Positions 8,747-17,599 are shown, numbered from the stretch's first letter. The stretch: DNA of 64,000 bases from Prevotellaceae bacterium UBA4332 (GCA_002394365.1 DGTQ01000014.1:1-64000); one strand, 5' to 3'. Notes: a model not told the origin generated them from the sequence alone. Program-made: numbers and translations.

Positions 8747-8763
8747 AGTCCCACCGGGCACCC
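8747..8763 (+). repeat. Second copy of the tRNA tail
   Basis: AGTCCCACCGGGCACCC is repeated exactly, 59 bp after the first copy (8688-8704). It is again followed by a terminator-like hairpin. It may mark a deleted tandem tRNA gene or an older att site. Confidence 0.75.
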
Positions 8764-8776
8764 CTCTAAAAAACAA

Positions 8777-8808
8777 AATCCTGTAATCCGAAAAATTACG
8801 GGATTTTT
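8777..8808 (+). terminator. Second terminator behind the repeated tRNA tail
   Basis: AAATCCTGTAAT and ATTACGGGATTT pair over 12 bp with one G-T wobble and are followed by T-rich sequence. Confidence 0.75.
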
Positions 8809-8842
8809 GCTTTCTTTGTAGTGTGTATTTTTGTATTATGTT

Positions 8843-9151
8843 TTAATCATAATACTCAATTTTCATTTCCTCACTTACTTTGAGGTCGTCATGAAAATTG
8901 TCGTCATATTTATAGACTAGTCCCAGACCTTTATATGCTGACGGCACCATGAGCCTATCTAGCAGATGCCACTTAGGTTTGCCGAAGTCGTATGATGAAC
9001 GGTCAAGGATTATTCTGTTTGAGGCATAATCGAATTGGTAGTATCCGCCTCCGATGCATTGGTCGCCTGGCTTTAGCAGGTCGCTGTGCATATGCACCAT
9101 GCCGAGACGAAAGTAACCGTCCATTGTGATTATGAACTTGGGTTGAGTCAT
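8843..9151 (-). CDS. Small conserved-type hypothetical protein
   Basis: This 102-residue protein starts 4 bp after the cyclophilin stop and is therefore in the same transcript. It has no signal peptide or membrane segment. It begins with a strand-rich part (KFIITMDGYFRLGMVHMH) and contains a Gly-rich turn (CIGGGYYQFD) and several Asp/Tyr pairs. I do not recognise a family. Codon use and tight spacing make it a credible gene. Confidence 0.65.
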   Translation of the reverse strand: MTQPKFIITMDGYFRLGMVHMHSDLLKPGDQCIGGGYYQFDYASNRIILDRSSYDFGKPKWHLLDRLMVPSAYKGLGLVYKYDDNFHDDLKVSEEMKIEYYD

Positions 9152-9155
9152 CTGG

Positions 9156-9959
9156 CTATTCTATTACAGACATCTTCATCTCTATATCGTCTACAGGTCT
9201 GTCACCCTGTTCTGTAGCAGTGTTCTGTATCATCTCAACTATATCCAGACCTTCCTCCACCTCTCCAAACACAGTATATTGTCCATCAAGATGTGGGGTA
9301 CCTCCCATAGTAGAATATATGTTCTTCTGTTCCTCTGTCAAACCTGGGAAATCAGATGTTTTCTTCTCTGCCTCTGCAATGAGTTTGTCCTGTAGCTCCT
9401 GCAGACCTGAACGGTTTCTGTCGCGACGCATTTGCATAATCTCATCCCGATGTTCTGATGCCAGTTTGTTGAGTACATCCTGCATCCTCTGCATCTTCAT
9501 CTGTTGGGAGAACTGACGGAGTTGTCCTTCATTATACACCTGTCCCCATACTATATAGAACTGGGAACCACTGCTCCTGCGTTCAGGGTTTACCTGGTCA
9601 CTTTGTCTTGCGTCAGCCAATGCACCACGCTTGTGAATCAGACCGTCCTTAATCTCAGCCTCCAGTGTGTAATCAGGTCCTCCCACTCCGAGAGGCATTC
9701 CTGCAGGTGCGCCCTTCGAATCAGGATCGCCACCCTGAATCATGAAGTTCTTAATTACACGATGGAAAAGCGTGCCATCATAATAGCCCCCCTTTGCCAG
9801 TTTCAGAAAGTTGTCACGGTGGATAGGAGTCTCGTCATACAGGCGCACTACGATGTCGCCAAGTGTTGTTTGAATCTTTACTTTACATTGCGTGTTAAGA
9901 TTTTCACGCTCGGCAGAACGAGTAAGCTCGTTTTGCTCTCTCTTAATCAAATCTTTCAT
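9156..9959 (-). CDS. Cyclophilin-type peptidyl-prolyl isomerase
   Basis: A cyclophilin that interconverts cis and trans prolyl bonds. I start it at the ATG at 9959 (MKDLIKREQN, 267 residues), because the longer form from 10016 would overlap the promoter. Cyclophilin motifs are clear: TTLGDIVVRLYDE, LFHRVIKNFMIQGGD (catalytic Arg in FHR), SGSQFYIVWG, and GQYTVFGEVEEGLDIVEMI near the end. An insertion of about 80 residues, charged and helical (QFSQQMKMQRMQ to KTSDFPG), splits the domain, as in many Bacteroidetes homologues. No signal peptide is seen, so it is probably cytoplasmic. Confidence 0.93.
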   Translation of the reverse strand: MKDLIKREQNELTRSAERENLNTQCKVKIQTTLGDIVVRLYDETPIHRDNFLKLAKGGYYDGTLFHRVIKNFMIQGGDPDSKGAPAGMPLGVGGPDYTLEAEIKDGLIHKRGALADARQSDQVNPERRSSGSQFYIVWGQVYNEGQLRQFSQQMKMQRMQDVLNKLASEHRDEIMQMRRDRNRSGLQELQDKLIAEAEKKTSDFPGLTEEQKNIYSTMGGTPHLDGQYTVFGEVEEGLDIVEMIQNTATEQGDRPVDDIEMKMSVIE

Positions 9960-9982
9960 ATTTCTTTTCTCAATTTTTGCGA

Positions 9983-9990
9983 CAAAATTA
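9983..9990 (-). promoter_or_regulatory. -7 box of cyclophilin gene
   Basis: TAATTTTG on the minus strand, 23 bp upstream of the chosen start; this supports starting the protein at 9959. Confidence 0.6.
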
Positions 9991-10065
9991 CATAAAAATA
10001 AGAGAAAAACATTCAAATATGGAATGAAGATGTATTATTTTGGCAATTTTCCGATGAAAATTGAG

Positions 10066-10073
10066 TAATTTTG
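10066..10073 (+). promoter_or_regulatory. -7 box of carbonic anhydrase gene
   Basis: TAATTTTG lies 28 bp before the ATG. A TTTG at 10039-10042 is 23 bp upstream, slightly longer than the usual spacing. It is divergent from the cyclophilin promoter. Confidence 0.55.
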
Positions 10074-10101
10074 TAGCTGTTTAGAAATAATTGATACCAA
10101 G

Positions 10102-10644
10102 ATGATAGACAAGATTATTGACTACAACAAGACTTTCGTAGAGCAAAGGGGCTACGAGAAGTATATAACGGACAAGTTCCCAGACAAGAAGCTGGCAGTA
10201 CTTTCATGTATGGATACCAGGTTAACCGAATTGCTCCCTGCTGCCTTGGGATTAAAGAATGGTGACGCTAAGATTATCAAGAACGCTGGAGGACTCGTTA
10301 TCTCGGCTTTCGACTCTGCCATGCGTAGCCTTATCGTGGCAATCTACGAGCTGGGTGTGAAGGAAATCATGGTTGTTGCTCATTCTCATTGTGGAGCCTG
10401 TCACATGAGCTATGACCACTTCCACCATGAAATGATTGCACGCGGTGTGACAGATGAAACGCTCGACACTATCCGCAAGTGTGGCATAGACTTAAACCAG
10501 TGGTTAGAGGGATTCAAGGACACTCCAACCTCTGTAAGAAAGACCGTTGAGACCATCAAGACCCATCCGCTTGTTCCGAAAGACATTATGGTCAGGGGAT
10601 TCATTATTGATTCTGAAACAGGAGCATTGGAAGAAATAAAGTGA
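10102..10644 (+). CDS. Beta-class carbonic anhydrase
   Basis: This enzyme interconverts CO2 and bicarbonate using a zinc ion. The 180-residue product has the beta-class signature: C36-M-D38-T-R40 (CxDxR) and H94-S-H-C97 (HxxC), giving the zinc ligands Cys36, His94 and Cys97 plus the Asp/Arg dyad. A GG motif (NAGGLVISAFD) typical of the family lies between. The size matches short bacterial beta-carbonic anhydrases of the YtiB type. The last codon overlaps the next gene by 4 bp (GTGA). Confidence 0.95.
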   Translation: MIDKIIDYNKTFVEQRGYEKYITDKFPDKKLAVLSCMDTRLTELLPAALGLKNGDAKIIKNAGGLVISAFDSAMRSLIVAIYELGVKEIMVVAHSHCGACHMSYDHFHHEMIARGVTDETLDTIRKCGIDLNQWLEGFKDTPTSVRKTVETIKTHPLVPKDIMVRGFIIDSETGALEEIK

Positions 10645-10925
10645 AAGAACTTAATCTTCTGCATATCGTCTTCATCTACTTCGCCGTCATCAATGCGGTC
10701 ACTTTCTTCATGTACGGCATCGACAAGTGGAAAGCGAAGAAGTCCAAGTGGCGGATAAGTGAAGTAGCATTGTTGGGGTTGGCTGTACTTGGTGGAAGCA
10801 TCGGAGCTTGGTTGGGAATGAAGGTTTGGCACCACAAAACCCTGCATAAAAAGTTCAGATATGGTGTCCCTGCTATTATTATTGTTCAGCTCGCATTAAG
10901 TGTTTATCTCTTGTATGAATGTTGA
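10641..10925 (+). CDS. DUF1294 small membrane protein
   Basis: The 94-residue product starts with GTG inside the carbonic anhydrase stop region. It shows the DUF1294 pattern: an N-terminal membrane segment (VFIYFAVINAVTFFMYG), the motif DKWKAKKSKWRISE, a second hydrophobic stretch (ALLGLAVLGGSIGAWLGM), then HHKTLHKKFR and a third membrane segment. Function is unknown for the family. It would sit in the inner membrane. Confidence 0.88.
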   Translation: MKELNLLHIVFIYFAVINAVTFFMYGIDKWKAKKSKWRISEVALLGLAVLGGSIGAWLGMKVWHHKTLHKKFRYGVPAIIIVQLALSVYLLYEC

Positions 10926-11328
10926 TTAGGTTGGTTAAGGGCGAGGCGTTCTCTGATGTTGGATTTTAACATTTCAGCAATCATGTGTTATGTCCTGCAC
11001 CCAATGCACTCTTTGCACTTTCCTTGCGCGCGTGTTCATATCACTTTTATGTTATGGTTTATCTTCCTTCTTTAGAACTTTGCCAAAAGTCGCTCGAGAG
11101 AGTCAGAACAGTTTGAGTGTAAAGGGTGCAAAATTAAAGAAGGGTAGAAAAATAACAAACCAAAGGAACAGGTGTTAAATAGTAGCAAAAAACTTATAGA
11201 ATTTAAGTTAATACTATGTCTTTGCATATAAAAATTCCGTATTTCAAAAAAAAGTAGTACCTTTGCGCTCCGTTTAAGAAACTATAAACCCCAGAAAGAC
11301 AAAAAAATAACATCAGAGAGGACAGAAA
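10926..11328. other. Intergenic region with ABC-F promoter
   Basis: There is no convincing gene in these 403 bp; a 62-residue frame at 10990-11178 looks spurious. A -7 box TACCTTTG (11258-11265) lies 63 bp upstream of the ABC-F start, leaving an A-rich leader that could be regulatory, as in other ABC-F genes. Confidence 0.5.
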
Positions 11329-12942
11329 ATGATAACAGTAACAAATCTTGCAATTCAGTTTGGTAAGCGTGTGCTTTACAAGGATGTGAACCTGAAGTTT
11401 ACTCCTGGAAACATATATGGTATCATTGGTGCCAATGGTGCAGGAAAGTCAACCCTGCTGAGGGCTATCAGCGGAGAGCTGGAGGCTAACAAGGGTACGA
11501 TAGAATTAGGACCAGGCGAAAGGTTGTCGGTGCTGGAGCAGGACCACTTCAAATATGATACAGAGACAGTTATCAACACTGTGCTGATGGGACACCAGCC
11601 TCTGTGGCAGAACATGAAGGAGAGGGAAGCTCTCTATGCTAAGCCCGAGATGACAGAGGAGGATGGCATCAAGGCAGCTGAACTGGAGGAGAAGTTTGCT
11701 GAGATGGACGGCTGGAATGCTGAGAGCGATGCTGCTCAGTTGCTGTCTGGTCTGGGTATTAAGGAGGCAGTTCACTACTCGCTGATGTCGGAGTTGAGCA
11801 ATAACGAGAAGGTGCGTGTAATGATGGCGAAGGCTCTCTTTGGTAATCCAGACAACCTGCTTCTCGACGAGCCTACCAACGACCTCGACCTTGACACGGT
11901 GCAGTGGCTTGAGGAATACCTCTCCAACGTGGAGCAGACGGTGCTCGTAGTGAGTCACGACCGTCACTTCCTCGACGCTGTTTCTACGCAGACGGTGGAC
12001 ATAGACTTTGGCAAGGTGACCATGTTTGCTGGTAACTACTCCTTCTGGTATGAGTCAAGTCAGTTGGCTTTGCGTCAGGCGCAGAACCAGAAAGCGAAGG
12101 CTGAGGAGAAACGTAAGGAACTGGAGGAATTCATCAGGAGATTCTCGGCTAACGTTGCTAAGTCTAAGCAGACAACATCAAGAAAGAAGATGCTTGAGAA
12201 ACTCAACGTGGAGGAGATTCAGCCTTCTACGAGAAAATATCCTGGCATAATATTCCAGATGGATAGAGAACCTGGTAACCAGATACTCGAGGTAGAAGGA
12301 CTGAAGGCGGTAGATGCAGATGGTACGGTATTGTTTGACAACGTATCGTTTAACATAGAGAAGGGACAAAAGACAGTGTTCCTCTCGCACAACCCTAAGG
12401 CGATGACGGCTCTCTTCGAAATTATCAATGGCAACAGGGAGCCTGACGCAGGTACCTACAAGTGGGGTATTACCATAACCACTGCATATCTGCCTCTGGA
12501 TAATACGGAGTTCTTCAAGAGCGAGCTCAACCTCGTGGATTGGCTCTCGCAATATGGTCCTGGCAACGAGGTCGTAATGAAGGGATTCCTCGGCAGAATG
12601 CTCTTTAAGCAGGAAGAGGTAGAGAAGAAGGTAAACGTGCTCTCGGGTGGCGAGAAGATGCGCTGCATGATAGCAAGAATGCAGTTGCAGAATGCTAATT
12701 GCCTTATTCTGGACACCCCGACCAACCATCTTGACCTTGAGTCAATTCAGGCTTTCAATAATAACCTTATCACCTTTAAGGGCAACATACTCTTCTCGTC
12801 TCATGACCACGAATTTATCAATACTGTGGCAGACCGCATCATAGAACTGACGCCAAAGGGTACAATAGACAAGCTGATGACCTATGACGACTACATCTAT
12901 GACGAGGCGATAAAGGCACAAAAGGAAGAGATGTATGGATAG
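11329..12942 (+). CDS. ABC-F ATPase, YbiT-like, with degenerate second site
   Basis: ABC-F proteins have two ATPase domains in one chain and no membrane part; they bind the ribosomal E site. This 537-residue protein has a normal Walker A (GANGAGKST, 34-42) and Walker B with catalytic Glu (LLLDEPTND, 177-185) in domain 1. Domain 1's signature is LSNNE (156-160), not LSGGE. Domain 2 has a good signature (LSGGE, 438-442), but its P-loop is degenerate (SHNPKAMTA, about 353-361) and the Walker B Glu is replaced by Thr (LILDTPTNH, 459-467). The composite site of Walker A/B 1 with signature 2 is thus intact, and the other is lost in all three elements. A basic linker lies between about 245 and 295. 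The nearest known subgroup is YbiT-like. Confidence 0.93.
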   Translation: MITVTNLAIQFGKRVLYKDVNLKFTPGNIYGIIGANGAGKSTLLRAISGELEANKGTIELGPGERLSVLEQDHFKYDTETVINTVLMGHQPLWQNMKEREALYAKPEMTEEDGIKAAELEEKFAEMDGWNAESDAAQLLSGLGIKEAVHYSLMSELSNNEKVRVMMAKALFGNPDNLLLDEPTNDLDLDTVQWLEEYLSNVEQTVLVVSHDRHFLDAVSTQTVDIDFGKVTMFAGNYSFWYESSQLALRQAQNQKAKAEEKRKELEEFIRRFSANVAKSKQTTSRKKMLEKLNVEEIQPSTRKYPGIIFQMDREPGNQILEVEGLKAVDADGTVLFDNVSFNIEKGQKTVFLSHNPKAMTALFEIINGNREPDAGTYKWGITITTAYLPLDNTEFFKSELNLVDWLSQYGPGNEVVMKGFLGRMLFKQEEVEKKVNVLSGGEKMRCMIARMQLQNANCLILDTPTNHLDLESIQAFNNNLITFKGNILFSSHDHEFINTVADRIIELTPKGTIDKLMTYDDYIYDEAIKAQKEEMYG

Positions 12943-12985
12943 TAGCAATAGTGATTAAAGTTCCTATAGAGTATATCTATAGTTC

Positions 12986-13717
12986 CTATAATCTTTGTGA
13001 CAGCTGCATTATCATAACTGCTGATAGTGCAGCTGTTTCTGTACGCAGACGTTGTGAGCCCAGGGAAGTGGAGATATAGCCATGCTGCATGGCAAGACGT
13101 ACTTCGTCGAGAGAAAAATCGCCCTCAGGACCTACTAACACGGTAACAGGCTCAGTAGCCTCTGAGGAGTCTAAGGTATTCAAGGTATCAAACAGGTCTT
13201 TGCGTTCTATTTCGTTATAGCAGTGGCAGATAAACTTGAGCCCCTTGCGAGGTTGTTCTACGAAGGAACGGAAGGACTGCATGTCGTTAACCACGGGTTT
13301 CCATGCCTTGCGGCTCTGTTTGGTAGCCGATACCACAATCTTGTCTATGCGGTCTGAACGCAGCGTGCGACGTTCGGAGAACTGACATTCGAGGAAAGAG
13401 AACTCGTCAATGCCTATCTCTGTGGCTTTCTCTGCCATCCATTCAGTGCGTTCCATCATCTTGGTGGGAGCCATGACGATGTGCAGGTGGTTTTGCCAGG
13501 GACGTTCCTGTGGGATTGTTTCTATAATGTCGTAGGCACAATGCTTGTTAGACACCATGCTCACCTCAGCACGATAGAAAGTGCCCTTGCCGTCCATGAG
13601 GAAAATAGTGTCACCCTCCCTCAGCCTCAGCACCTTGATGGCGTGCTGAGCCTCTTCCTGCGGCAACTCCGTCAGGGTTGATGCACAAGGTACGTAAAAA
13701 TATCTTTCCTCTTTCAC
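12986..13717 (-). CDS. rsmE: 16S rRNA m3U1498 methyltransferase RsmE
   Basis: This SPOUT methyltransferase methylates U1498 of 16S rRNA. The 243-residue product has the N-terminal PUA-like part (HAIKVLRLREGD), then KATEIGIDEF with SERR, and the C-terminal trefoil knot with VLVGPEGDFS and LGSQRLRTETAALSA, which bind S-adenosylmethionine. It is 28 bp downstream of the DUF151 gene and probably co-transcribed. Confidence 0.95.
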   Translation of the reverse strand: MKEERYFYVPCASTLTELPQEEAQHAIKVLRLREGDTIFLMDGKGTFYRAEVSMVSNKHCAYDIIETIPQERPWQNHLHIVMAPTKMMERTEWMAEKATEIGIDEFSFLECQFSERRTLRSDRIDKIVVSATKQSRKAWKPVVNDMQSFRSFVEQPRKGLKFICHCYNEIERKDLFDTLNTLDSSEATEPVTVLVGPEGDFSLDEVRLAMQHGYISTSLGSQRLRTETAALSAVMIMQLSQRL

Positions 13718-13745
13718 TTATAACTTACAACTGGTACAAATTATA

Positions 13746-14333
13746 TCAGCCCTTGATAGCCTTTCTCTTATCCAACTCATTTTTTATCTGCTGAGCAGCC
13801 TCATACTTTTCTTCGTCTATGCACTGTTGCATAACCTTTTTGAGCATGGGCACGCTGAGCGTGTTGAGGGGCAGACTGACACCCTTGGCATTTTCGCCCA
13901 TATACTTTGTGCTCTGCATGTCCCAGAGGGATTTCTCGATATAAAGTGGTACATGAGGGTCAGCATAAGCAAGCAGCACGCCATCGCTCACACGGATAGG
14001 GAAGGCTGTGCCCGTGCGCTGGTCTTCGAGTATGGCACAATACTGACCATCGTATATGCTTACGATAATAACGCAAAACTCAACGTTGGTCAGGTAGGTG
14101 ATAGCAGCACTCAAAGTCTCAGGCAGACAATTCTGGAAGGCATTGATAGCACTGGTGCGATGCTCCAGGTCGCCATGATACTTGCCCCTGCGTATGGCTA
14201 TTTGGTTGCGCATGTGCTCGTCCACAACAATGCTGAGCTGCCTGTTCTCCTCCTCGTCTGTCAGGATGAGCAGGGAGGCAGAGTGGTTTGCCATTATGTC
14301 GATGACACCATGTATTTTCAGTTTTATTCTCAT
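13746..14333 (-). CDS. Bifunctional nuclease (DUF151) with UVR domain
   Basis: The 195-residue product looks like a divergent DUF151 domain (about 1-140: LSIVVDEHMRNQIAI, then VSDGVLLAYADPHVPLYIEK). A C-terminal UVR motif follows at about 158-190 (LKKVMQQCIDEEKYEAAQQI), as in UvrB/UvrC. This domain pair is the usual Bacteroidetes form of the family. DUF151 members have been described as nucleases with RNase and DNase activity; that activity is not evident from motifs alone. The gene leads into rsmE. Confidence 0.85.
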   Translation of the reverse strand: MRIKLKIHGVIDIMANHSASLLILTDEEENRQLSIVVDEHMRNQIAIRRGKYHGDLEHRTSAINAFQNCLPETLSAAITYLTNVEFCVIIVSIYDGQYCAILEDQRTGTAFPIRVSDGVLLAYADPHVPLYIEKSLWDMQSTKYMGENAKGVSLPLNTLSVPMLKKVMQQCIDEEKYEAAQQIKNELDKRKAIKG

Positions 14334-14398
14334 TGAGAAATAGTGGTAATATCGTTATATCGAAATATCGTTATGTGTCAGAAAGAAAGTCGTAATAT

Positions 14399-14434
14399 AA
14401 AAAAAGATGTGCTTGCCTTGAGGCTTGCACATCT
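14399..14434 (-). terminator. Terminator of rpsP
   Basis: On the minus strand GATGTGC-AAGCC / GGC-AAGCACATC forms a stem with a small internal mismatch, followed by seven T. It lies 32 bp after the rpsP stop. Confidence 0.9.
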
Positions 14435-14466
14435 CTTTGTTCTTTTTTGCTAAAGGGTATGTTGGC

Positions 14467-15009
14467 TTAAGCCTCAGCAGGAGCTTCTGTAGCTTCCTCT
14501 TCTGTAGCAGGTGCCTCCTCTTCAGCAGCAGGAGCGTTAGCAGCCTCGGCAGCAGCCTTCTTGTCTGCTATAGCCTTAGCCTTAGCCTCGTTAAGCTTTT
14601 TCTCTGCCTCGAGAGCAGCCTTCTTGGCAGCCTTCTTAGCGTCAGCCTCCTTGGTCTTGATAGCCTCGAAGCCCTGAGCCTTAGCCTGCTTCCATGCGTC
14701 AAACTTAGCCTTTGCTGTAGCCTCGTCAAAAGCGCCCTTCTTAACACCACCATTGAGGTGCTTCATAAGCATTACGCCCTCGTTAGAGAGGATGTTGCGA
14801 ACAGTGTCAGTAGGCTGAGCACCATTCTCTACCCAATAAAGTGCACGCTCGAAATTCAGATCTACTGTGGCAGGATTGGTGTTTGGGTTGTAGGTACCAA
14901 TCTTTTCAGTAAACTTACCATCACGTGGAGCTCTTACGTCAGCGATTACGATGCTGTAAAAAGCATAGCTCTTACGGCCACCGCGCTGTAAACGAATTTT
15001 TGTTGCCAT
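14467..15009 (-). CDS. rpsP: 30S ribosomal protein S16 with long C-terminal tail
   Basis: S16 is an assembly protein of the small ribosomal subunit. Residues 1-85 match S16 well (MATKIRLQRGGRKSYAFYSI, then GTYNPNT and ALYWVENGAQPTDTVRN). The protein continues to 180 residues: a Lys/Ala helical part (about 105-150) and an acidic Ala/Glu tail (about 155-180). Bacteroidetes S16 proteins are known to be about twice the size of the E. coli form, so the tail is typical of the phylum. It is transcribed alone, with its own promoter and terminator. Confidence 0.97.
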   Translation of the reverse strand: MATKIRLQRGGRKSYAFYSIVIADVRAPRDGKFTEKIGTYNPNTNPATVDLNFERALYWVENGAQPTDTVRNILSNEGVMLMKHLNGGVKKGAFDEATAKAKFDAWKQAKAQGFEAIKTKEADAKKAAKKAALEAEKKLNEAKAKAIADKKAAAEAANAPAAEEEAPATEEEATEAPAEA

Positions 15010-15078
15010 TTGTTGTTAAATAACTTTTTGTTGTTAATGAAATAGATGTGAATAACTTTCAACTCGTGAAAGTGGGTG

Positions 15079-15086
15079 CAAAGGTA
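15079..15086 (-). promoter_or_regulatory. -7 box of rpsP
   Basis: TACCTTTG on the minus strand, 70 bp upstream of rpsP. The sequence behind it (about 15093-15128) is a simple GAATGAA-type repeat, so no -33 box can be assigned. Confidence 0.6.
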
Positions 15087-15229
15087 CGAAAAAAAATGAA
15101 GAATGGAAAATGAAGAATGAAGAATGGAAGTTTATGAATTGGATAATTATGTTTTTTTAACAACTTACGGCCAGCAACTTATAACTTCTAACTGGTAACT
15201 CGTAACTTTCTAACACAGAGAATGCTGTG

Positions 15230-17599
15230 TTAGAACGGGTATCCAATGGCGAAGTTGATGCACTGTATGTCCTTGAACTTGCGTGAGGGTGCATCGTAAG
15301 GGTAGTGAATGGCAAAGCCCCAGTCAAGGCGTAGGACAAAGTAGTCGAGGTCATAGCGTATGCCTACACCAGCGTCAACGGCTATATCCTTCTTGAAGGG
15401 GTCTTGTCCGTATTCTTTCTTCAGTGAATTTCTGCGTGTACTGTTTACAACCCACACGTTGCCTGCGTCAATGAATACTGCGCCATAGAGCGAACCAAAA
15501 AGGTGTGGGCGATACTCTATGTTAGCAACGAGTTTGAGGTCTCCGTTGTGGTAGAGGTATTGACTGTTGCTGTCGCCTATATGCAGAGCACCAGGTCCCA
15601 CTGTGCGCATGGCAAAGCCTCGGAGGTCGTTGGCACCACCTATATACATCTGTTCGGAGAAAGGACCGTTGGAGTCATTGCCCAGTGGCTTCATAATGCC
15701 TCCGTAGAAATGAAAAACGGCAGAGGAATGGTCGCCCAGTTGCCATGTCTTGCGAAAATCAGTCTCAAACTTCAGGTATTGAGAGAAGGCTGTGCCGAGC
15801 ACCTTCTTGCCTTTCTCGCTCCACTTATGCTTGCCGAAGGCACTGAAACCAAGGTTGAGCAGGTTGCCTGCTTCTGTGATGGTAAATTGCCAATAGATAG
15901 GGTTACGATAAGACTGAGGTGAGGTGTAGGAATAGGTATAGCGCATGCGAGGGATGAACTCATCATTGTTTGCCATGAGGGTAATAGCCGATTTCTTGGT
16001 CTTTTCATTGAAGGCATCAGTACGATCGGTGGTACGTCCGTAGGTAAGGCTCAGGGGAGTGAAGGAGTTGACGGAGCAAGCTGAAGGCTGGAAGACGTAG
16101 GTCATCTCGCCAGTGAAGACGTTTCTGGTGAAGAAACCTGCCCTGCGCAGTGTCTGGGCATTGAGCGTAATGGACGTTACGGGGGTAGTGTACCAGCGCT
16201 TGCGCTTTCTCCACCAGTGTGGCAGAAGTAGACGAGGGAGATCGAGGGATGCACCTACGGAGAAATCATAGGAGTTGCCGGCGGAGGAATTGCTTGACAT
16301 TTGTATCTCGTAGTTTGCTCCCACGGTAAAAGACAATAGTTCTCCACCTCGAAAAGCATTGCGTTTGGTCAGTCCCACAGTGAGACCGGGACCCATTCTG
16401 CCATTTGTCTTGCCTATGGCACGAGCTCCGAAGGTGAAGTCATAGGGCTTGTCGAGTATGGCATTGATACTCATATCGAGCACACCAGCGCCAGCTCTTT
16501 CTTCTCCTCCTATACTCTTTATGCTATCAGGGATTAGTACGGTAGAGCCATCGGTATTACGACGTGGGCTGAAGGTAATATCAACGTTGGAGTATATGCC
16601 CTGGGAGGTGAGGTTATTGAGTGACTCCTGATAGGCATCTTGAGAGAAAATGCTGCCTGGACGCATACGCATTTGGCGCAACAGGACACGAGGACGCACA
16701 GCAGGCTTCTTTCCACCAAATTTTATGGTGAGAAAACGTCTTTTGACAGAGTCGGTTATCTGTTCGAACATCTGCCTCTTGATGCTCACGGTGGTAGAGC
16801 CTATCACCCAGCGGCGCATGGCATCATCAGGGAGGGAATCAACAAGATGCGCCTGCAGCTGTACCTTGCCAGGATGCTTAATGGTATCCGCAAGGAAAGT
16901 GGTATATTTCTTTTGATAGAAATAGTAGCCCTTGTTGCGGAAAAGGTTGTATATGCGTGTTAGTTCGCCATCGAGCAGGGAGGTAGAGAAGGGGGAATCT
17001 TTCTTTATGAGCGACTCTGAACTCAGAAGACGGTTGTAGGAGTCGGAAGGGAAGTTAGAATATGAGAGTGTGTCGATGGTGAAGAGATGGCCATAGTTCA
17101 CATGATATTGTATCTGTGCTTCTCTTGCTCTGAGGGTGCTGTCTTTTTTGATAGCCTTGGGTTTACCCTCTATGACATCATAACTCACCTTACCATGAAA
17201 ATATCCGTTATTCTGGAGAATATTCTCAGCTACAGAGGTGCGCAGGGGGGCATTGACGTTCTGCATGAGTACGGGTTGCTTGCCAAAGGACTTGTTGAGC
17301 CACTTTTTGAATAGTCCGTTGGAGTTGTGGCATGCGTTCCATATCCACAGTCCGTAAGGCAGGGGAGTGCGATGATAAGGCGAACCAAAGAGTGCGCCAT
17401 TGGGAGCTATGGCAAGTGCTGCCTCGAGTTCCTCCTGTGTGGCATCTTTATGACTGCCAGCCTCATAATTCTGGTAGTCTATGGGTTTCAATCCTGTATA
17501 TAGTTGCTCGCCTGGCTCCAGTGAAGATGTGGTGGAGCAGGAGAACATAAGAAATATTATGATGAAGAATGAAGAATGAAGAATGAATAGTCTTTTCAT
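15230..17599 (-). CDS. tamL: TamL: lipoprotein-type Omp85 protein (TamA homologue)
   Basis: An Omp85-family outer-membrane protein that works with TamB. The 789-residue product has a lipoprotein signal peptide ending in LMFSC with the lipidated Cys at residue 21. E. coli TamA is not lipidated, but Bacteroidetes TamL is. POTRA-like repeats span about 110-370 (GYFHGKVSYDV, NKGYYFYQKKY, SQGIYSNVDITFSPR). The C-terminal half is a 16-strand-type barrel with the Omp85 element GGANDLRGF at about 665-673 and a terminal aromatic (IGYPF). It lies 28 bp after tamB on the same strand, so the two are one operon. Part of the signal peptide is encoded by a GAATGAA-type simple repeat shared with intergenic DNA. 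Confidence 0.92.
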   Translation of the reverse strand: MKRLFILHSSFFIIIFLMFSCSTTSSLEPGEQLYTGLKPIDYQNYEAGSHKDATQEELEAALAIAPNGALFGSPYHRTPLPYGLWIWNACHNSNGLFKKWLNKSFGKQPVLMQNVNAPLRTSVAENILQNNGYFHGKVSYDVIEGKPKAIKKDSTLRAREAQIQYHVNYGHLFTIDTLSYSNFPSDSYNRLLSSESLIKKDSPFSTSLLDGELTRIYNLFRNKGYYFYQKKYTTFLADTIKHPGKVQLQAHLVDSLPDDAMRRWVIGSTTVSIKRQMFEQITDSVKRRFLTIKFGGKKPAVRPRVLLRQMRMRPGSIFSQDAYQESLNNLTSQGIYSNVDITFSPRRNTDGSTVLIPDSIKSIGGEERAGAGVLDMSINAILDKPYDFTFGARAIGKTNGRMGPGLTVGLTKRNAFRGGELLSFTVGANYEIQMSSNSSAGNSYDFSVGASLDLPRLLLPHWWRKRKRWYTTPVTSITLNAQTLRRAGFFTRNVFTGEMTYVFQPSACSVNSFTPLSLTYGRTTDRTDAFNEKTKKSAITLMANNDEFIPRMRYTYSYTSPQSYRNPIYWQFTITEAGNLLNLGFSAFGKHKWSEKGKKVLGTAFSQYLKFETDFRKTWQLGDHSSAVFHFYGGIMKPLGNDSNGPFSEQMYIGGANDLRGFAMRTVGPGALHIGDSNSQYLYHNGDLKLVANIEYRPHLFGSLYGAVFIDAGNVWVVNSTRRNSLKKEYGQDPFKKDIAVDAGVGIRYDLDYFVLRLDWGFAIHYPYDAPSRKFKDIQCINFAIGYPF

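Noticed and set aside
10990..11178. 62-residue frame before the ABC-F gene
   Set aside because: Cys/Leu-rich without family resemblance, no promoter at a sensible distance; treated as intergenic.
12178..12729. 183-residue minus-strand frame
   Set aside because: Antisense shadow of the ABC-F gene.
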